From Sinonovacula constricta (taxonomy: Eukaryota; Mollusca; Bivalvia; Cardiida; Solecurtidae): a stretch of DNA of 64,000 nt. The DNA lies in the NCBI GenBank assembly GCA_007844125.1, contig CM017561.1, positions 63,841,256 to 63,905,255 on the forward strand. Reading direction: 5' to 3'. Below, one piece after another: positions 1-11,895 of the stretch (its first letter is position 1; each line of letters starts with the position of its first letter). Position numbers and translations under genes: made by a program. Under the pieces are notes generated by a model. It was not told where the DNA came from, made no database searches, and saw only the letters and a program-made list of their open reading frames with translations.

Positions 1-970
1 GAATGAACTATTTTCAAGAAAATCATTCATAACACAATTAATTGCCTTTGTTGTTGTTGACGAGAGTTAATTTGTTTCCCCCCAACCCCTATAAAAAATA
101 ATAGCATTTATTTTATACATTCATTTACAAAAACTTAAACAAAACATGTAATGTAAATTTAAAAAACACATTATAAACGGAAACATTATCTGCTCCTTTG
201 AAAAGGGCTAATAGAGCAATCATTGCCATTGCAGTACATTGCAAACCGGTAAATGGTGCAAAAACTGCGCATCCTTGGTGCATATTTGTTAAATAACCCC
301 TTACCATCGTGACAGAATAATTTCCAAAATTGCGATCAGTGGAAGATGTAAACAACACAACCAGCCTATCAAATCGGGCGATTCAGTTGTTTCCGACCAA
401 AATGACAGTTTTTAATGTGAAAGTCACGACAGTTTTTTTATGTAATATTGGAATTTCAAGATATGTTTTTTTAGATTGTTGCTGTATTATGAACCGTATC
501 GGTAAACATCATGGTAAACTCTTCAGTGGCAATCAGCAAACGTGATCACCGTAGACACCGCTCTTCAGCGCGTCGTCAAACATGTAATATTATCTTGCTG
601 TGACGTCAAGTGTAGTTCAGAGGCAGTGATTTTTTTTATTTATTTTAGCTAATCATATAGAAGAAATGATATCTACATTTACAAGCAGTTTGGTAGATCT
701 TTTTGATGCTGACTTTAAAAATAACCGATTGACTTAAAGGCCGAATCTAGATGTTCATCATATTTAAATACGGTTATTAGGCTTAAACTTATTGAATGCT
801 TGCAAGTGGCAACTGTAAATAATCTTCTTTATTAAAATTACTATTTTCAGATTCCGCTCGCCTACGATGTTACTTAGTCAGTACAAACCTTGATCGGACT
901 GTCACCAGTGCAAGCCATTTTGTTGTTTATCTGTCAAGTGAAAGTCACATGACATTTCGTCGCGTCATTG
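1..970. other. no gene recognised, left edge
   Basis: No reading frame here resembles a known protein. The short open frames lack plausible splice structure and look like chance openings in AT-rich DNA. No repeat or RNA gene was recognised. The right end grades into the TATA-box region at 979. Confidence 0.5.
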
Positions 971-978
971 CGACACGG

Positions 979-986
979 TATAAATA
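979..986 (+). promoter_or_regulatory. candidate TATA box
   Basis: A TATAAATA octamer sits in locally more GC-rich DNA that includes a TGACATTTCGTCGCGTCA stretch resembling ATF/CREB-type half sites. A start site about 25-30 bp downstream would lie near 1010. It would drive the candidate first exon that ends at 1176. No expression evidence is available, so the call rests on sequence alone. Confidence 0.4.
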
Positions 987-1009
987 GCCGCAGTATTTTG
1001 TAAACAATC

Positions 1010-1176
1010 GAAAACCACTGTTTTAACCTGTGAATTCTGTAAACTTGCACTTTCTTTACATTAGTTATACTAATAGAAGCGAATACATGCGTCAACTACT
1101 TTATTGAATTATCCACGAAACTCAAATTCGAAACTCGGATTAAAGGGAAGCCATTGTAATGGCCTGTGTCCAGAAG
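1010..1176 (+). CDS. candidate orphan first exon, six codons
   Basis: Downstream of the TATA box, an ATG at 1159 opens the peptide MACVQK, followed directly by a good donor, AAG|GTAATA, at 1176/1177. The upstream part would be 5' UTR. If the donor is not used, the frame closes within about a dozen codons. No downstream exon joins convincingly: the acceptor near 2150 (TATTCCAG) would bring TGA in phase 0. The gene is therefore unidentified and may be a false positive, an interleaved gene, or one whose remaining exons I missed. Confidence 0.3.
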
Positions 1177-2297
1177 GTAATATCTAGAAACTATGGCACT
1201 TTTAAATAAACTCATACCTTTCTAAGGTAATTTAGAAACCCATCACTCCTTCTATGTCCGGATAAGTAATTCATTTTTCACTTTATTATGCTGTATTGTT
1301 GTCGTTTTTGGAGTTGGCAAGCGCGAACATTCCGCGCATATAAAGTTTTTGTTTTTACAATCATTTGTATGAAGGCCGCCATTTGTATTTTTAAGGAAAT
1401 ATCACTGCGTGACACTAAATATAGGAAAATTTAAAATATGTGTTATTTTTATGCAGCCAATGTCACAATTGTATGTTATTGATATGATATTAGTGTGAGT
1501 TAGTTTATCTTTTGCTTGTGTTATGAAATAGTCCTATATTTCCAATGCTGCATTGGAGCTATTTTCTGCCCCATTTGCTACGTTAAGCATTTATATTTAT
1601 TATGAGAAGTTAGTTACTTATACAAATAGTAACTAATATAAGTTCTATATTGAATGTCGTTAATGTAGTATCTGTGTAAGTTTCAATATAATAATAATAA
1701 ATTAATTTAAACCTTCCAAATTTTGACCAAATAGCTGTAATAAATAAAAGTGAAACCTGCCTCAACTGCACTGTTTAGATTGGTTGCAGCATTATTTTCA
1801 TTATGCAGTCTCGGATGTGTATATAAGCGCGCAACGTTATACTTATTTACAAATAATACTTTAATACAATTGATTCGATAACTTAACTCAAATTGTGCCA
1901 CCTCGGATCCGCCGGTTTAACAACTACATCCCGACGAAAGTTGGAAAACAACTTCTTTGGAGAAAGAGCCACACACACGCGCGCACACACACACGAACGC
2001 ACGCATACACCAGAGGTGGCCTACACCTTTATTTGTCATTACAGTCACCATTTATACTTTAAACTATGCACGACATGCTGATTGCATAGTGCACTTTATT
2101 TAAGCATGTACTTACAGACAGTATGATAATTCTCAATTTGTTATATTCCAGTGATCATATTTTCAACGAAAGAAAAACAACAGCTTCCAGACAGGAAGAA
2201 CAGGGACTTCGATACGAGCATTTTATAACAGTAGAAATGTGCACAATAATTTCTATAAAGTAGATGAAATATGAAAATAAGATATAAATTTTGCTCT
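1177..2297. other. noncoding stretch with a CA-rich microsatellite
   Basis: No gene was recognised. A short imperfect CA/CG dinucleotide run lies around 1970-2005. The right end borders the likely 3' UTR of the minus-strand DJ-1/PfpI gene. Confidence 0.4.
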
Positions 2298-2303
2298 TTT
2301 ATT
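2298..2303 (-). terminator. candidate poly(A) signal of the DJ-1/PfpI gene
   Basis: TTTATT on the plus strand is AATAAA on the minus strand. It lies about 395 bp past the stop codon at 2698, a reasonable 3' UTR length. Other AT-rich hexamers nearby could serve instead. Confidence 0.35.
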
Positions 2304-2697
2304 ATAAAACATTAAAAATGACACACACCTCAACGTGGTTAGAGCTCTGGTTTGTTTTGATTAATGAACAAACTACTTCGAAGCTCTACATTACAACACC
2401 TGAAACATAACAGCCTACTTCACTACAACCCAGCAATTCTTACATTTGGATTCTATTTGTAAGAATATCTATTCTAGAGCAATTCAATTCAATTAAACAC
2501 TTTATACAAGATCGTGTCAATTTTCTACATTTGTCCATTGAGCAGGATAATAACATATCTCACTAATTTGATATTATTATAATTTTGATTATTCAATCTA
2601 CAATTCAAAATGAATTGTGTTTTTAATAGAATATCAAGGTAAGAAGTCAATGAAAATGTCTCGTTTAGTATCCTAGAAACTCTACCGCGTGCGTCAC

Positions 2698-5600
2698 CTA
2701 TTTGATGAGACTTGCCATTTCCTCTCCTACTTTGGTTGCAGAAGCTGGATTTTGACCGGTAACAATCCGGCCAGATATCTGGAAAAAAAAACATTGGTCT
2801 TTGAAACATAACATTTGTGCTTTTGTTTGTTTTGTGTTTTTGTGTGCGTTTTCTTTTATTTTGTGGCATCGCATGGACAGAGATATGGCCATATTGGTGA
2901 TGTTCAGCTAATTAATGGTGGAGGAAAACCTCAGTTTTATGTCTGAGTACAACCCCTGGCTAACGTTGTAAATTTTAAACTGTGTATTGTACTAACACGT
3001 ATTCAGTTATAATTCATATTATTTTAACCTTACGAATTTTTGTAGTTCTACTCACCTATTTGAATTTTAACCTTATTATACACGTTTACCCATAAAATTC
3101 ACAGTTTTCGGCACCGTATGACCTATTAAGTGTCGATGTGCAATAAGTCCCAAAATACATATAGAACACCCGGAGCACAACAGGTCAGCGCCATGGGAGA
3201 CCACTCCAAATGAAAACTCAATAGCGATTTTACTTAATAAATACTATATAAGAACTGTTACAGACTAGACAGTTGGTGGAATGAGTGAATATATCAATAG
3301 ACATGTATATAATTAGACGAATTGGTGTTAATGCTTACACTATTGGTGGTCTGGTGTATTTTGAAAATGTATTCTAAAGTAATAAGTAATAGGTTTTTTT
3401 TCAATTACCACATTTTCTAAACTGCATTAAATTTTCGCCATAAGTCCACTCTTCTAGATGTCATAAAGAAATGCAAATGATCTTCGAACACTTTAAGGCT
3501 GGACTCTTCCATAAATTGCATGTCTGCGGTAAACGGAACATCAAAATAAAAGTATTAAATCAGAGACGATAAGTTAAGTTCACATTAACCTGTACATTAC
3601 ACGCCCAGTTCTCGGCTCCAACGAACTTTGCCCCGAGCTCCTTCAGTTTGGTCTCTAACATAAATGGCATCTCACTGGACAACTGCATAGCGTCTTCCTC
3701 AGCATTGGTGAATGACGTCACTGTCTGTCCCTTCAGTATGGACTCCCCATTGGTTAATTTAACAGGCACCAGTCCTGGAAGAGTAATGGTGGAATTAAGA
3801 TAAGGGGTATACATGGGTGGATCTAGCATGGGGGAGGGGGTATCCCCACCCGAATTGTCATCAAATACCTTTCGTGAAGGTATTTTTCAACATTTCATAG
3901 TGTGTGACATCTTTTTGTGGCGCTAGTAGTATTATTGTAACATATGCTACAAATAAGACGAGTTAGCACATATTTATTCCTAAAATAACATTGAAATTAG
4001 CTAGTATTTGTGTAAAAAATGCTGTCAACTATATGAAATGCAGGAAATGGCTCAATTTGGCTTATAGATGTCAACCTTCTTCTTGTGGGAGCATCCTCCA
4101 GACCCCTAACCACATTCGTATATATGGTTCTAGCTCAATCTGATCTCTTCACTCATCTCATGAAAAATGATTATAGATTATATTTGTTGTCCAGAAAACA
4201 AACAGTTTGGGCTCATGGAAAAAGGGTTTTACCAATTTCTGATATGCAGGAAGTGGCCCTATATTGCTGCTACATTTCAAAAGGTTACTAAGAGTAAATA
4301 CCCCCAGACACTCCCACCCCACACAGGTAGCACCTCTGGTGCTAGCTCAATTAGGACCACTCCATTCCCACCATTCCCTACACCTGAGTTAAATTCCTGG
4401 ACCCTTCCCTGGGTATATGAGTACTTGTTTGTCTTTCTATATGTAAAATGTTTAACACTAACCACTCTTTCAGGACAGTTCCTAAATCAAAAGGAACATA
4501 AAAAGGTCATGTGGGACTTACTTCAACGTTGGTGTTGCCATTGCTTTTTATCTTGTGGTAAATGGATGCATGCGATTCATAACTTGCCGATTCATAACGT
4601 TTTGGTCAAGTATTGATAAACTAGTTTATCCAGTCACTGCAAGTGTGGGCACATGATGGGTGGTTGTCTTACTGAAGGGCACTGGTACCTGAAATGTGGC
4701 CTTATCCTGGCTTCACACTGTGATCACAGCAGGAGGTTAATGGGCTAGGGCAAGGTTGTAGAGGTGGGGTGGGTCAAGCCAAGTGCCCAGCCGTGATTTC
4801 ACAGCATGGTGTTGTCTTTGGGATGGGAGACGGGTGTGGGGGACTCTAAGGAATTATTATAATAATAATTGCATTTCCACTTCTTGTTAAAGCTTCTTGC
4901 TTTATATGTTTCATGTGTGTTGTATCTAAATTATGGTTATGATTATTATGATTATTATTATTATTATTCGGTCAGCCTACAGCTTTACCTCGGGCCTCTC
5001 AAAGGTAAAGAACAAAAAGTGCAGATCCAGAATAATTGATAAGGAATATCAAGCATCATGCATAGTTACCTTACCTTTGCTTTAGAACTTACAGTTCGCA
5101 TGGGTTATTTACAAACGTAGCCATATACAGATTAAAATCTGATTCTTACCCACAGTTCCATGACAGACAGCACCCAAGACTCCGCCTTGCTCGTAGATCT
5201 TAGCACCCAGCTCAGCAATGTCCTTGGCCCCGGGAAGATCGAACATCGGACCGTGGCCACCGGCGTAGAACAGGCCTTTGAAATCACTGGAAACACACAG
5301 TGTGGCAACAGATTCAGGCAATACGCCATGGATAACATATTGTGTAGATGTTAAGTCTAATCGTTGTATTATTGAAAAAATATAGCAATAGTCAAGAAGA
5401 AAAAAATCATTAATGTAACAAGGAGATCAAAGTAAACAGAATTAACTTGTAGATACCGCAAAGTACAACAAAGTCCTCAACTACTGCAATGTGGTCGGCA
5501 AAGCTGGTGTTATTGTTCTGTAAAATATATTGAATCATGTTAATGAAGGCCTTTGGCACATAACGCAGGTACCCATATTCTAGATAAAATGCATGGGCAT

Positions 5601-6936
5601 CATAAAGCCTGAGGTGGGTATTTTTAAACCACAAACACATCAAATGTAAGCTGAAATAATCCTGAACATAAAATGTTCACAATGTCTATTGTTATATTGT
5701 TTGCTTGGGTTTATTGTTGAACCAACAGTGCTTCAGTTTGTTTGAAACGGTGTACTCTTACAGCAAATATAGTGCTGCTTTTACAGTGTATAGCATGCCA
5801 TGAACACATGTCATCCAGTCATGGAACTACTCATTTATTTGCTTGAGCATTAGCAAAGGAGCTATACCACTTGCATTGTAACAATTTTGCTACTTCGCAG
5901 CCAGGGCACACACCAGGGTCCTCCAGTATCTGAAGCTGACTGCCACCAGGTCCTGTGTGTTCCCATTGACAATGACCCGAACCCAGAAACGCTGGACTGA
6001 TGGCAGGTAAGTGAATGATTCTAACTGTTTATTGATATGTTTTACAATGATAACATACGCAGGATTAACGTCCGTAGCTTTCAGTGTCTTGTCAAGCTGA
6101 TCGCCATGATTCTTTAAAAACTCCTGACACACCTTGTCATCCTTGAAGCTTTCCCCGCTACCAACGTCCTAATGAATAGGTAAGCAATTAGCAATTATAA
6201 TTAAAACTATTGTCATTATAATAAATACAAAACTATGTATCAGTAATGAAATTGGTTATTAAGTATGTTTAAATTTAATGATTTGATTAACACAATGTTG
6301 TAAATTGTTCCTGAGGGAACTATTTTTTTTTCTAAAAACACTCACACTCACATTTTTGGTAAATTGCCTTTTTCAATAGCTAAACACAAACAATTGCTCT
6401 TTTTACATTTTTGCAAACGTTCATGTTTGCTGCCATGTGGAATTTAGAAACAATATTATTCTTTTTACATATTTTTGAATTCCCGTATAAGTTAGCTGAT
6501 GGAGCTGAGTTCCATTTTATTGTATGCAATATGAACTAAACACCCTTTCCATGGAAGAGATGTGGATTTTCTTCAAAGAAAATGATGTCGCCAATGTTCA
6601 AGCCTTCATGGACCATACAATCAAAATACTTAAATAAAAAGCCATTTCAACAACTAAAACTTATGCATTATAAATATTTATTTATTCTGTGTGTTTATTT
6701 TATTTTGAACACAACGTGGTCAAATCTATACGAGCAAAGGGGGACAACTGTGATAATCATTGCGTACTCACCATTGGAGATTTGCCTCCCTTCGGACTTA
6801 CGAACACGATCTCGTACCCTGCCTTGGTCAGCACTTCGTACGGATGGGCCACTTCCGGAAGATACCAGCCAGTCTTCTTGTCCGTGCCTCCCAGCTTGGA
6901 GTGACTGGTAACTATGAAGATTATTTTCCCGCCCAT
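2698..6936 (-). CDS. DJ-1/PfpI (Hsp31-like) family protein
   Basis: Five coding exons: 6936-6772, 6168-6059, 5286-5150, 3774-3590 and 2778-2698. All junctions are GT/AG and in phase, giving 225 aa. Residues 1-10 (MGGKIIFIVT) form the first strand of the flavodoxin-like fold. The FYAGGHGPM stretch (98-106) and the nucleophile elbow GAVCHGTVG put the catalytic Cys at 133, followed by His134, with Glu28 as the likely acidic partner. The C-terminal TGQNPASA motif is typical of the Hsp31-like branch. Family members act as glyoxalase III/deglycase enzymes or stress chaperones in the cytosol; which activity applies here cannot be decided. The ATG at 6936 is chosen because it immediately precedes the first beta strand and follows an AG acceptor at 6939-6940, which suggests an upstream noncoding exon. 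The length is normal for the family and I saw no break. Confidence 0.9.
2880..2970 (-). repeat. SINE-B body fragment
   Basis: This short stretch resembles the body shared by the copies at 26740 and 29255 (GGCCATATTGG, AATGGTGGAGGAAAAC). It has no tRNA-like head, so it is a truncated copy upstream of the last exon of the DJ-1/PfpI gene. Confidence 0.4.
5725..5990 (-). repeat. tRNA-derived SINE, family A, degraded head
   Basis: The body shares phrases such as CAGATATAGTGCTGC (here AAATATAGTGCTGC), GCATGCCATGAACAC and CATGGAACTACTC with the copies at 27695, 53105 and 31040 (reversed). The head region near 5885-5990 keeps only remnants of the tRNA promoter. It lies in an intron of the DJ-1/PfpI gene. 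Confidence 0.6.
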
Positions 6937-7868
6937 TCTGATTGTATACAAAAACAACAATCGTAATTTAACTTGTCTTACCACTTTAGAAACAAAATTC
7001 AATTTTAAGATCTAAAGACACAATCAAATATTGTAATAAAAGCAATGTAAAAGTCTGACAGAAATAAACTGAGTCTCGATTCAGTTAATCTTTGGCAGGT
7101 TATTAGTAAAAAGTCACTTAATGTGTCGGTATCTCCGCTAGTTATCCTTTTTACGACTGCCAGTGCTTGGTTGGTCGTTTGATTTCACTACTTGTCTTCC
7201 AAGCAGAAGGTCGCGAATTCGATTTATATTTAAGAGTATTTATTTTGATACATAAAAGTGTTGCTGTTGTTGTTTTTTTGTTTTGTTTTGTTTTTTAAAA
7301 AACTTATGAAACAAAGAAATGAAACAAACGTGTAAAAAGAAACAAAATGTAATATTAAATAAAACATAACAATGCATAAATAAACTTAATTTAAAATCGG
7401 TAGCAAAATTGCGTTTACATTTCTTTATTATGTACCGTCAATAAAAATAAAAATATGTACGACTTCGTCTCACGTAAAAGCACGAATTAACGAACACATG
7501 ATAAAATCTCTCTAGCAACCGTTTGTGACTTTCATAATTCACACAAATGATATAAATATTGACAAATATTTTACAAATTCTGTCCGATCTTGTACTGAAC
7601 AGTACGAGAACTAATCTCAGATAAGTCGCATTTGATTTTTAAAGTGTTATACGAGTATATGTAACTGCAATAAATAACATAACAGTCATATAAATACGGG
7701 TATTTCCAACTATGTGTAAACTCGGAAAATTGTAAACTATATACTGTATGTTAGGAATAGCGTTATAAAGCTTAAATATGGGAATATTTTATTACACATT
7801 TTACTGAATTATATCTATACGTCACAAAACCATACGAAAAATGAAACCATAAGAAAAATGTATTTTGT

Positions 7869-7962
7869 CATAGACAGTTTTGCATAGTGTTGGTATAGGT
7901 CGGAAGTTGGAACATCATAGACAGTTCTGTATAGTGTTGGTATAGGTCGGAAGTTGGAACAT
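7869..7962. repeat. 47-bp direct tandem duplication
   Basis: Two near-identical 47-bp copies start at 7869 and 7916 (CATAGACAGTTTTGCATAGT versus CATAGACAGTTCTGTATAGT). No coding potential was seen. Confidence 0.8.
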
Positions 7963-8077
7963 CTTTAAGAACAGGGTCTGTATGAGTTTATGTTCTGAGA
8001 GATAACCCCGTCGTAAAATCCGTTGTTTGATTTTATGTAAGCGGGTAATGTAGCAAATCGATACTCGTCTTGATTTG

Positions 8078-9212
8078 TTAAGGTAAGAGGGGCCTAAAAG
8101 AAGCTATTAAGAATCCTAAACTAAGCATGTCCATAGTGATAAATATCATATATCAGATATAAAAATGAAATATGAAAGAATTTTACCGTCATGTTTTGGA
8201 AAAATTCACATTTGAATAGGGTGACCACCTCGCCTTGTCCCAGGACCATTTTTTACAAGTGTTTATTGCTAAAAAGTCTAATTTGGGGGATCAAAACTAT
8301 AATACATTTTAGCATCAGTGGTGTAACTTTATAAGCATAACCCTAAACATTAAAAAGAACTCATTTATATTGTTCAAGTACAAACATTTGATGATTTTAC
8401 ACTGAAAAAGGCATCTATACCTCCTCGGAAAATTTCCTTGACACAGAAACATACACAAACTTTCAGAGTTTCTAAATATTTTAATTATACCAGTATATTT
8501 ATAAAATGCATATCAAAATTTGCTATATACATATACCAATCACATAACAAATAATTACAGACTTTCACCGTTTAGTTTTTGAAATATTAGCTTTAAAATT
8601 GTCATATTCCATGTTTTTCTTAACAAAACAACAACAACAACAAACCTGTAAAAAAAGATTTTCTGTCACAATTTTGCACAATACCTTTATGTTTCACAAA
8701 GATCTTTTACAGATCTGATTAAAACTGACTTCTGAATGTGTATCTGTTTAAAATAGAACTTAAATTGTTGATTTTAATGTTTTCCGTTTCACATATCGAC
8801 CTCTGCTGTCACTCGGAACTCCTCGGATAATTCCGTCCTATACATAATCCGAATATATCCGAAGCTTGCCGGAGATCGCCGAGTAGGTACGATTGCTCTG
8901 CTGTCTCTGTCCGCCATTTTGGTATTTTCCGAAAATATAACGTCACGCTTTGGGATCCGAATTTTTTGGTTAATATTTTTTTTATTTGAAGAAATACAAG
9001 ATATTTTTTGTTGAAATTATTACTTGTTTGAAAAAAAATATTATCAATATTTGCAAGATACATAAAGAATAATGATTAAAAATGTTTGCTACGATCAAAT
9101 CCGATTAGTTCCGGAGAACGTGTCGGATACTGCCGAGGGCATTTACGAACTCGATGTCGCCAAACATCGCCGTTTCAGACAGCATTGGCTAATTAGGCCC
9201 CTCTTACCTTAA
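8078..9212. mobile_element. non-autonomous DNA transposon with TTAA ends
   Basis: The left end TTAAGGTAAGAGGGGCCTAA (8078-8097) is the exact reverse complement of the right end at 9193-9212, a perfect 20-bp inverted repeat 1,135 bp apart. The outermost TTAA on each side is what a piggyBac-type target duplication would leave, but the inner bases do not match the usual piggyBac start, so the superfamily is open. No transposase frame was seen inside; the interior has CpG-bearing, CCGA-rich stretches unlike its flanks. Confidence 0.7.
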
Positions 9213-10405
9213 GATCGTATGAGGTTCGTATTTTTAGATATTAAAGGCTATGATGAATTGCATTGCCCAAAAATGCTAAAAACTGTAGATATCGCTGTTT
9301 TAAAGTTGTGCAACAATTATCAATATATCAAAAGCGGCAAGATCAACGCGCTATAGAGCTTATTTCAGTCCTAATATGCAGAGTTTTAAAAAGTGAAGTC
9401 TTGTCATCAAGTCAAATAAGTCCAGAACACTTTGTGTTTGGAGATTATGATCTTGCCATATAGGGAGACTAATTGCACGTACCTTTAGATGTAATATATC
9501 ATTAAGGGAGGTATGTACGAGTGGTTATTGAGATTAGCGACGCACTAATCAACGATGCAGTACATGTTTGTATGGAAGAGATATGGAAATGTAACAATGT
9601 TCAACAAGATTATAAGAATATTCTGACAAACCTAACTGTCAGAGGTGGGTACTCGCTTTAAAACAGAACAAATCACGTGTACATTTTCGTGAATAGGCAA
9701 CTGTCGCCCAACAACAGTATATCACCGAGTTATCCAGTATGTACGACTTGATTAGGCTTAGAACAAGAACAGTGCAGATCTGGTGGATGCTGGTTGATCA
9801 GGATCTAAACTAGGCCCTATTTGCTTTTTTTCAATACCTCATGTAACCTATACATGAAGGTGTCAAGGATAACTGACTATTCTTAACCAATACATGTTGG
9901 TTATAGCATACGCGTTTCTGCCATTACGCACTTTACGCACGTGCGTAACCTCCGTTCGAAAAATCGAAAATCTAAAAATTACCAAAATTGGAAAAACACT
10001 AAGAAAGTCGATGCCTAAGCCGGGTTAGGAATGATATATTTTATTTCCGTAGTTTCTATGTTATTAAATCTTATTACCACACCAATCAAGTTGAAAAGGT
10101 TTAATATGATTAAACTTATACACATCAGGATTTTAGTCGTTTATATATTGCATTAAGTTCCTCGCGTGTCGTATTTTACATGTTAATCATTAGAAAATAG
10201 ATTCAAAAGTATTACTACAAAGGTTATTTCCCTTGTAATTGTGCGTAACTTCAAAAACATCCCAGATACGCGCCTGGGTTATAGTTTTATACATAATGTA
10301 TGTACACGTTCTATGCAATGCACACGCGCATGATAGGTGTATATATCTCGATGTCCATGTGCAATTAATCCCATATTTGTTATTATATTAAATAATGACA
10401 GTTAA
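9213..10405. other. noncoding, likely 5' intron of the DJ-1/PfpI gene
   Basis: No coding exon was recognised. If the noncoding exon at 10410 is real, this stretch is intronic. No named repeat was seen. Confidence 0.35.
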
Positions 10406-10409
10406 TTAC

Positions 10410-10500
10410 CTTGCGTTCCTGTGTATTCCAAGTTTTCCGCACTAGATCTGACAACACCCGATCTGAGTAACAAAGGAATGAAGACTGCACGACTCAGGTA
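10410..10500 (-). other. candidate noncoding first exon of the DJ-1/PfpI gene
   Basis: On the minus strand an ATG-free stretch ends in ACGCAAG|GTAATT, a good donor at 10410/10409. The first coding exon is preceded by an acceptor only a few bases before its ATG, so an upstream noncoding exon is expected and this is the best candidate seen. The 5' boundary is a guess. Confidence 0.3.
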
Positions 10501-10988
10501 TATGAAGTTGACTGGTATGGTATATTGAGTTAACTACTGGTATGTTATTTACAAACTTTACGAGTCTATAGCCCTACCAGGGTACGGCGTCATTACACTT
10601 ATATGGCGATCGAGAAATCGAAGTAGAGATTTGGTAAATTAACAAAGCTTTTAAATAAAAAGAAACGCAGGCACTTACGAAATACACCAATTAAGAGGCT
10701 TAAACAGCTTTGTAAATTTTAGTGCCATTACAAAAAAAGAAATAGCTGTTGAAAGTGACAACATTTCGTGATATATGTATACAATGGTACACATTCAGAC
10801 TACCCATGCCTTGGACAATGATATCGTAGACTAATTTTGTTTATGCTTCACTGATTGCAAAACGTAACTTGAAGTCTAGTACTTGTGCACCTATAAAACA
10901 TAAACGCCCTTAAAAGTATACATGTAAAGCATAACAACCTTAACGTGTATGCATTTTAAAGCCGTATTAATTAACAACCATAGAGCAT

Positions 10989-11345
10989 TAAAGGTGGTAT
11001 CCGAGAGTTTGCCTATATAAATACATGTAACATCCTCTAACCCTCTAAGTCAGAGCTGATTACTCGGATGATCATGAAACGAGTATTCATGATAGAAAGG
11101 TCACGTACTTTTCTTAGTTCAAAAATAGCCAATCCCAATAAACAGCATTTCGTTGGATGTTTTCAGGCAGCAATTACTTCTTTTGTTGCATGAGAGAACT
11201 AAAAAGGACACGACCGTTTGATAAAGTGATATCACCTTTGAAGCCTTACTAACTACCGTGAAGCATTAATAGGTAAATGTTCATTTAAAAAGAAGCACAC
11301 TGTAAGGTGATTGAACAAAACATCAGTCATAAACCCCTCCTTAGA
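10989..11345 (+). mobile_element. MITE family copy 1, partial
   Basis: It begins with TTAAAGGTGGTATCCGAGAG, like the terminal repeat of the copy at 11352, and contains the shared internal phrase CTTAGTTCAAAAATAGCC. No matching right terminal repeat was found, so the right end is truncated or lost where the next copy begins. Confidence 0.5.
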
Positions 11346-11351
11346 CAGGGC

Positions 11352-11704
11352 TTAATGTTGGTATCCGACAGTTTGTCGACATCTTGTATATGTTACAGTA
11401 AATAAGGACGATACGATCGGGATTTATGCTAAAAATAGACATCGACGTTACAGCGGATGACGTGGGTGAGCTAAAACATTAGTGGTCACATGGTTTTCTT
11501 AGTTTAAAAATAGCTAACTGTGCAGCGTGGTTCAAATAGGAAATGCATGTTTGTAATGACGATTGTGGTGTTATGGTTCACTTTTCCGACATGTGTAGGA
11601 CACCAATAAATATCATTTTACGAGATCTGTTCAGATAACAATGATTTACTAAGATGTATAATGAAATTATTTTTGGTACAAACTATCGGATACCACCTTT
11701 AATG
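11352..11704 (+). mobile_element. MITE family copy 2, both ends present
   Basis: The left end TTGGTATCCGACAGTTTGT and the right end (minus strand AAAGGTGGTATCCGATAGTT) are imperfect inverted repeats about 350 bp apart, with no coding capacity. Internal phrases CTTAGTTTAAAAATAGCTAA and ATGCATGTTTGTAAT recur at 53960-54045. Confidence 0.6.
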
Positions 11705-11824
11705 TCAATAAAACTGATAAGCTCCGACTGAAAGCGATACAAATCGTGACATAGGTTACTTTGAAGACTAAGTAAACAGTGTTCGGCTCGTTCTGTATAA
11801 TAAAACTGCATGAATCATAAATGT

Positions 11825-11895
11825 ACCAAGACTTAGTGGCGAGGTCGGTAGAGCAGTGTCGAGTCGTACTAAAATCTAAAGGTTCTGGATTGGAA
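11825..11895 (+). repeat. degenerate tRNA-like SINE head
   Basis: The region holds TAGTGGCGAGGTCGGTAGAG, a box-A-like stretch, and GGTTCTGGATTGG, a decayed box B, at tRNA-like spacing. It would not fold as a functional tRNA. Confidence 0.35.

Noticed and set aside
3560..6132. Separate small genes on the plus strand opposite the DJ-1/PfpI exons
   Set aside because: They are shadow frames of the minus-strand exons, which give a complete in-phase protein.
7140..7215. A tRNA-like stretch with GGTCGCGAATTCGATT
   Set aside because: Only a box-B-like motif is visible, with no convincing box A or body match.
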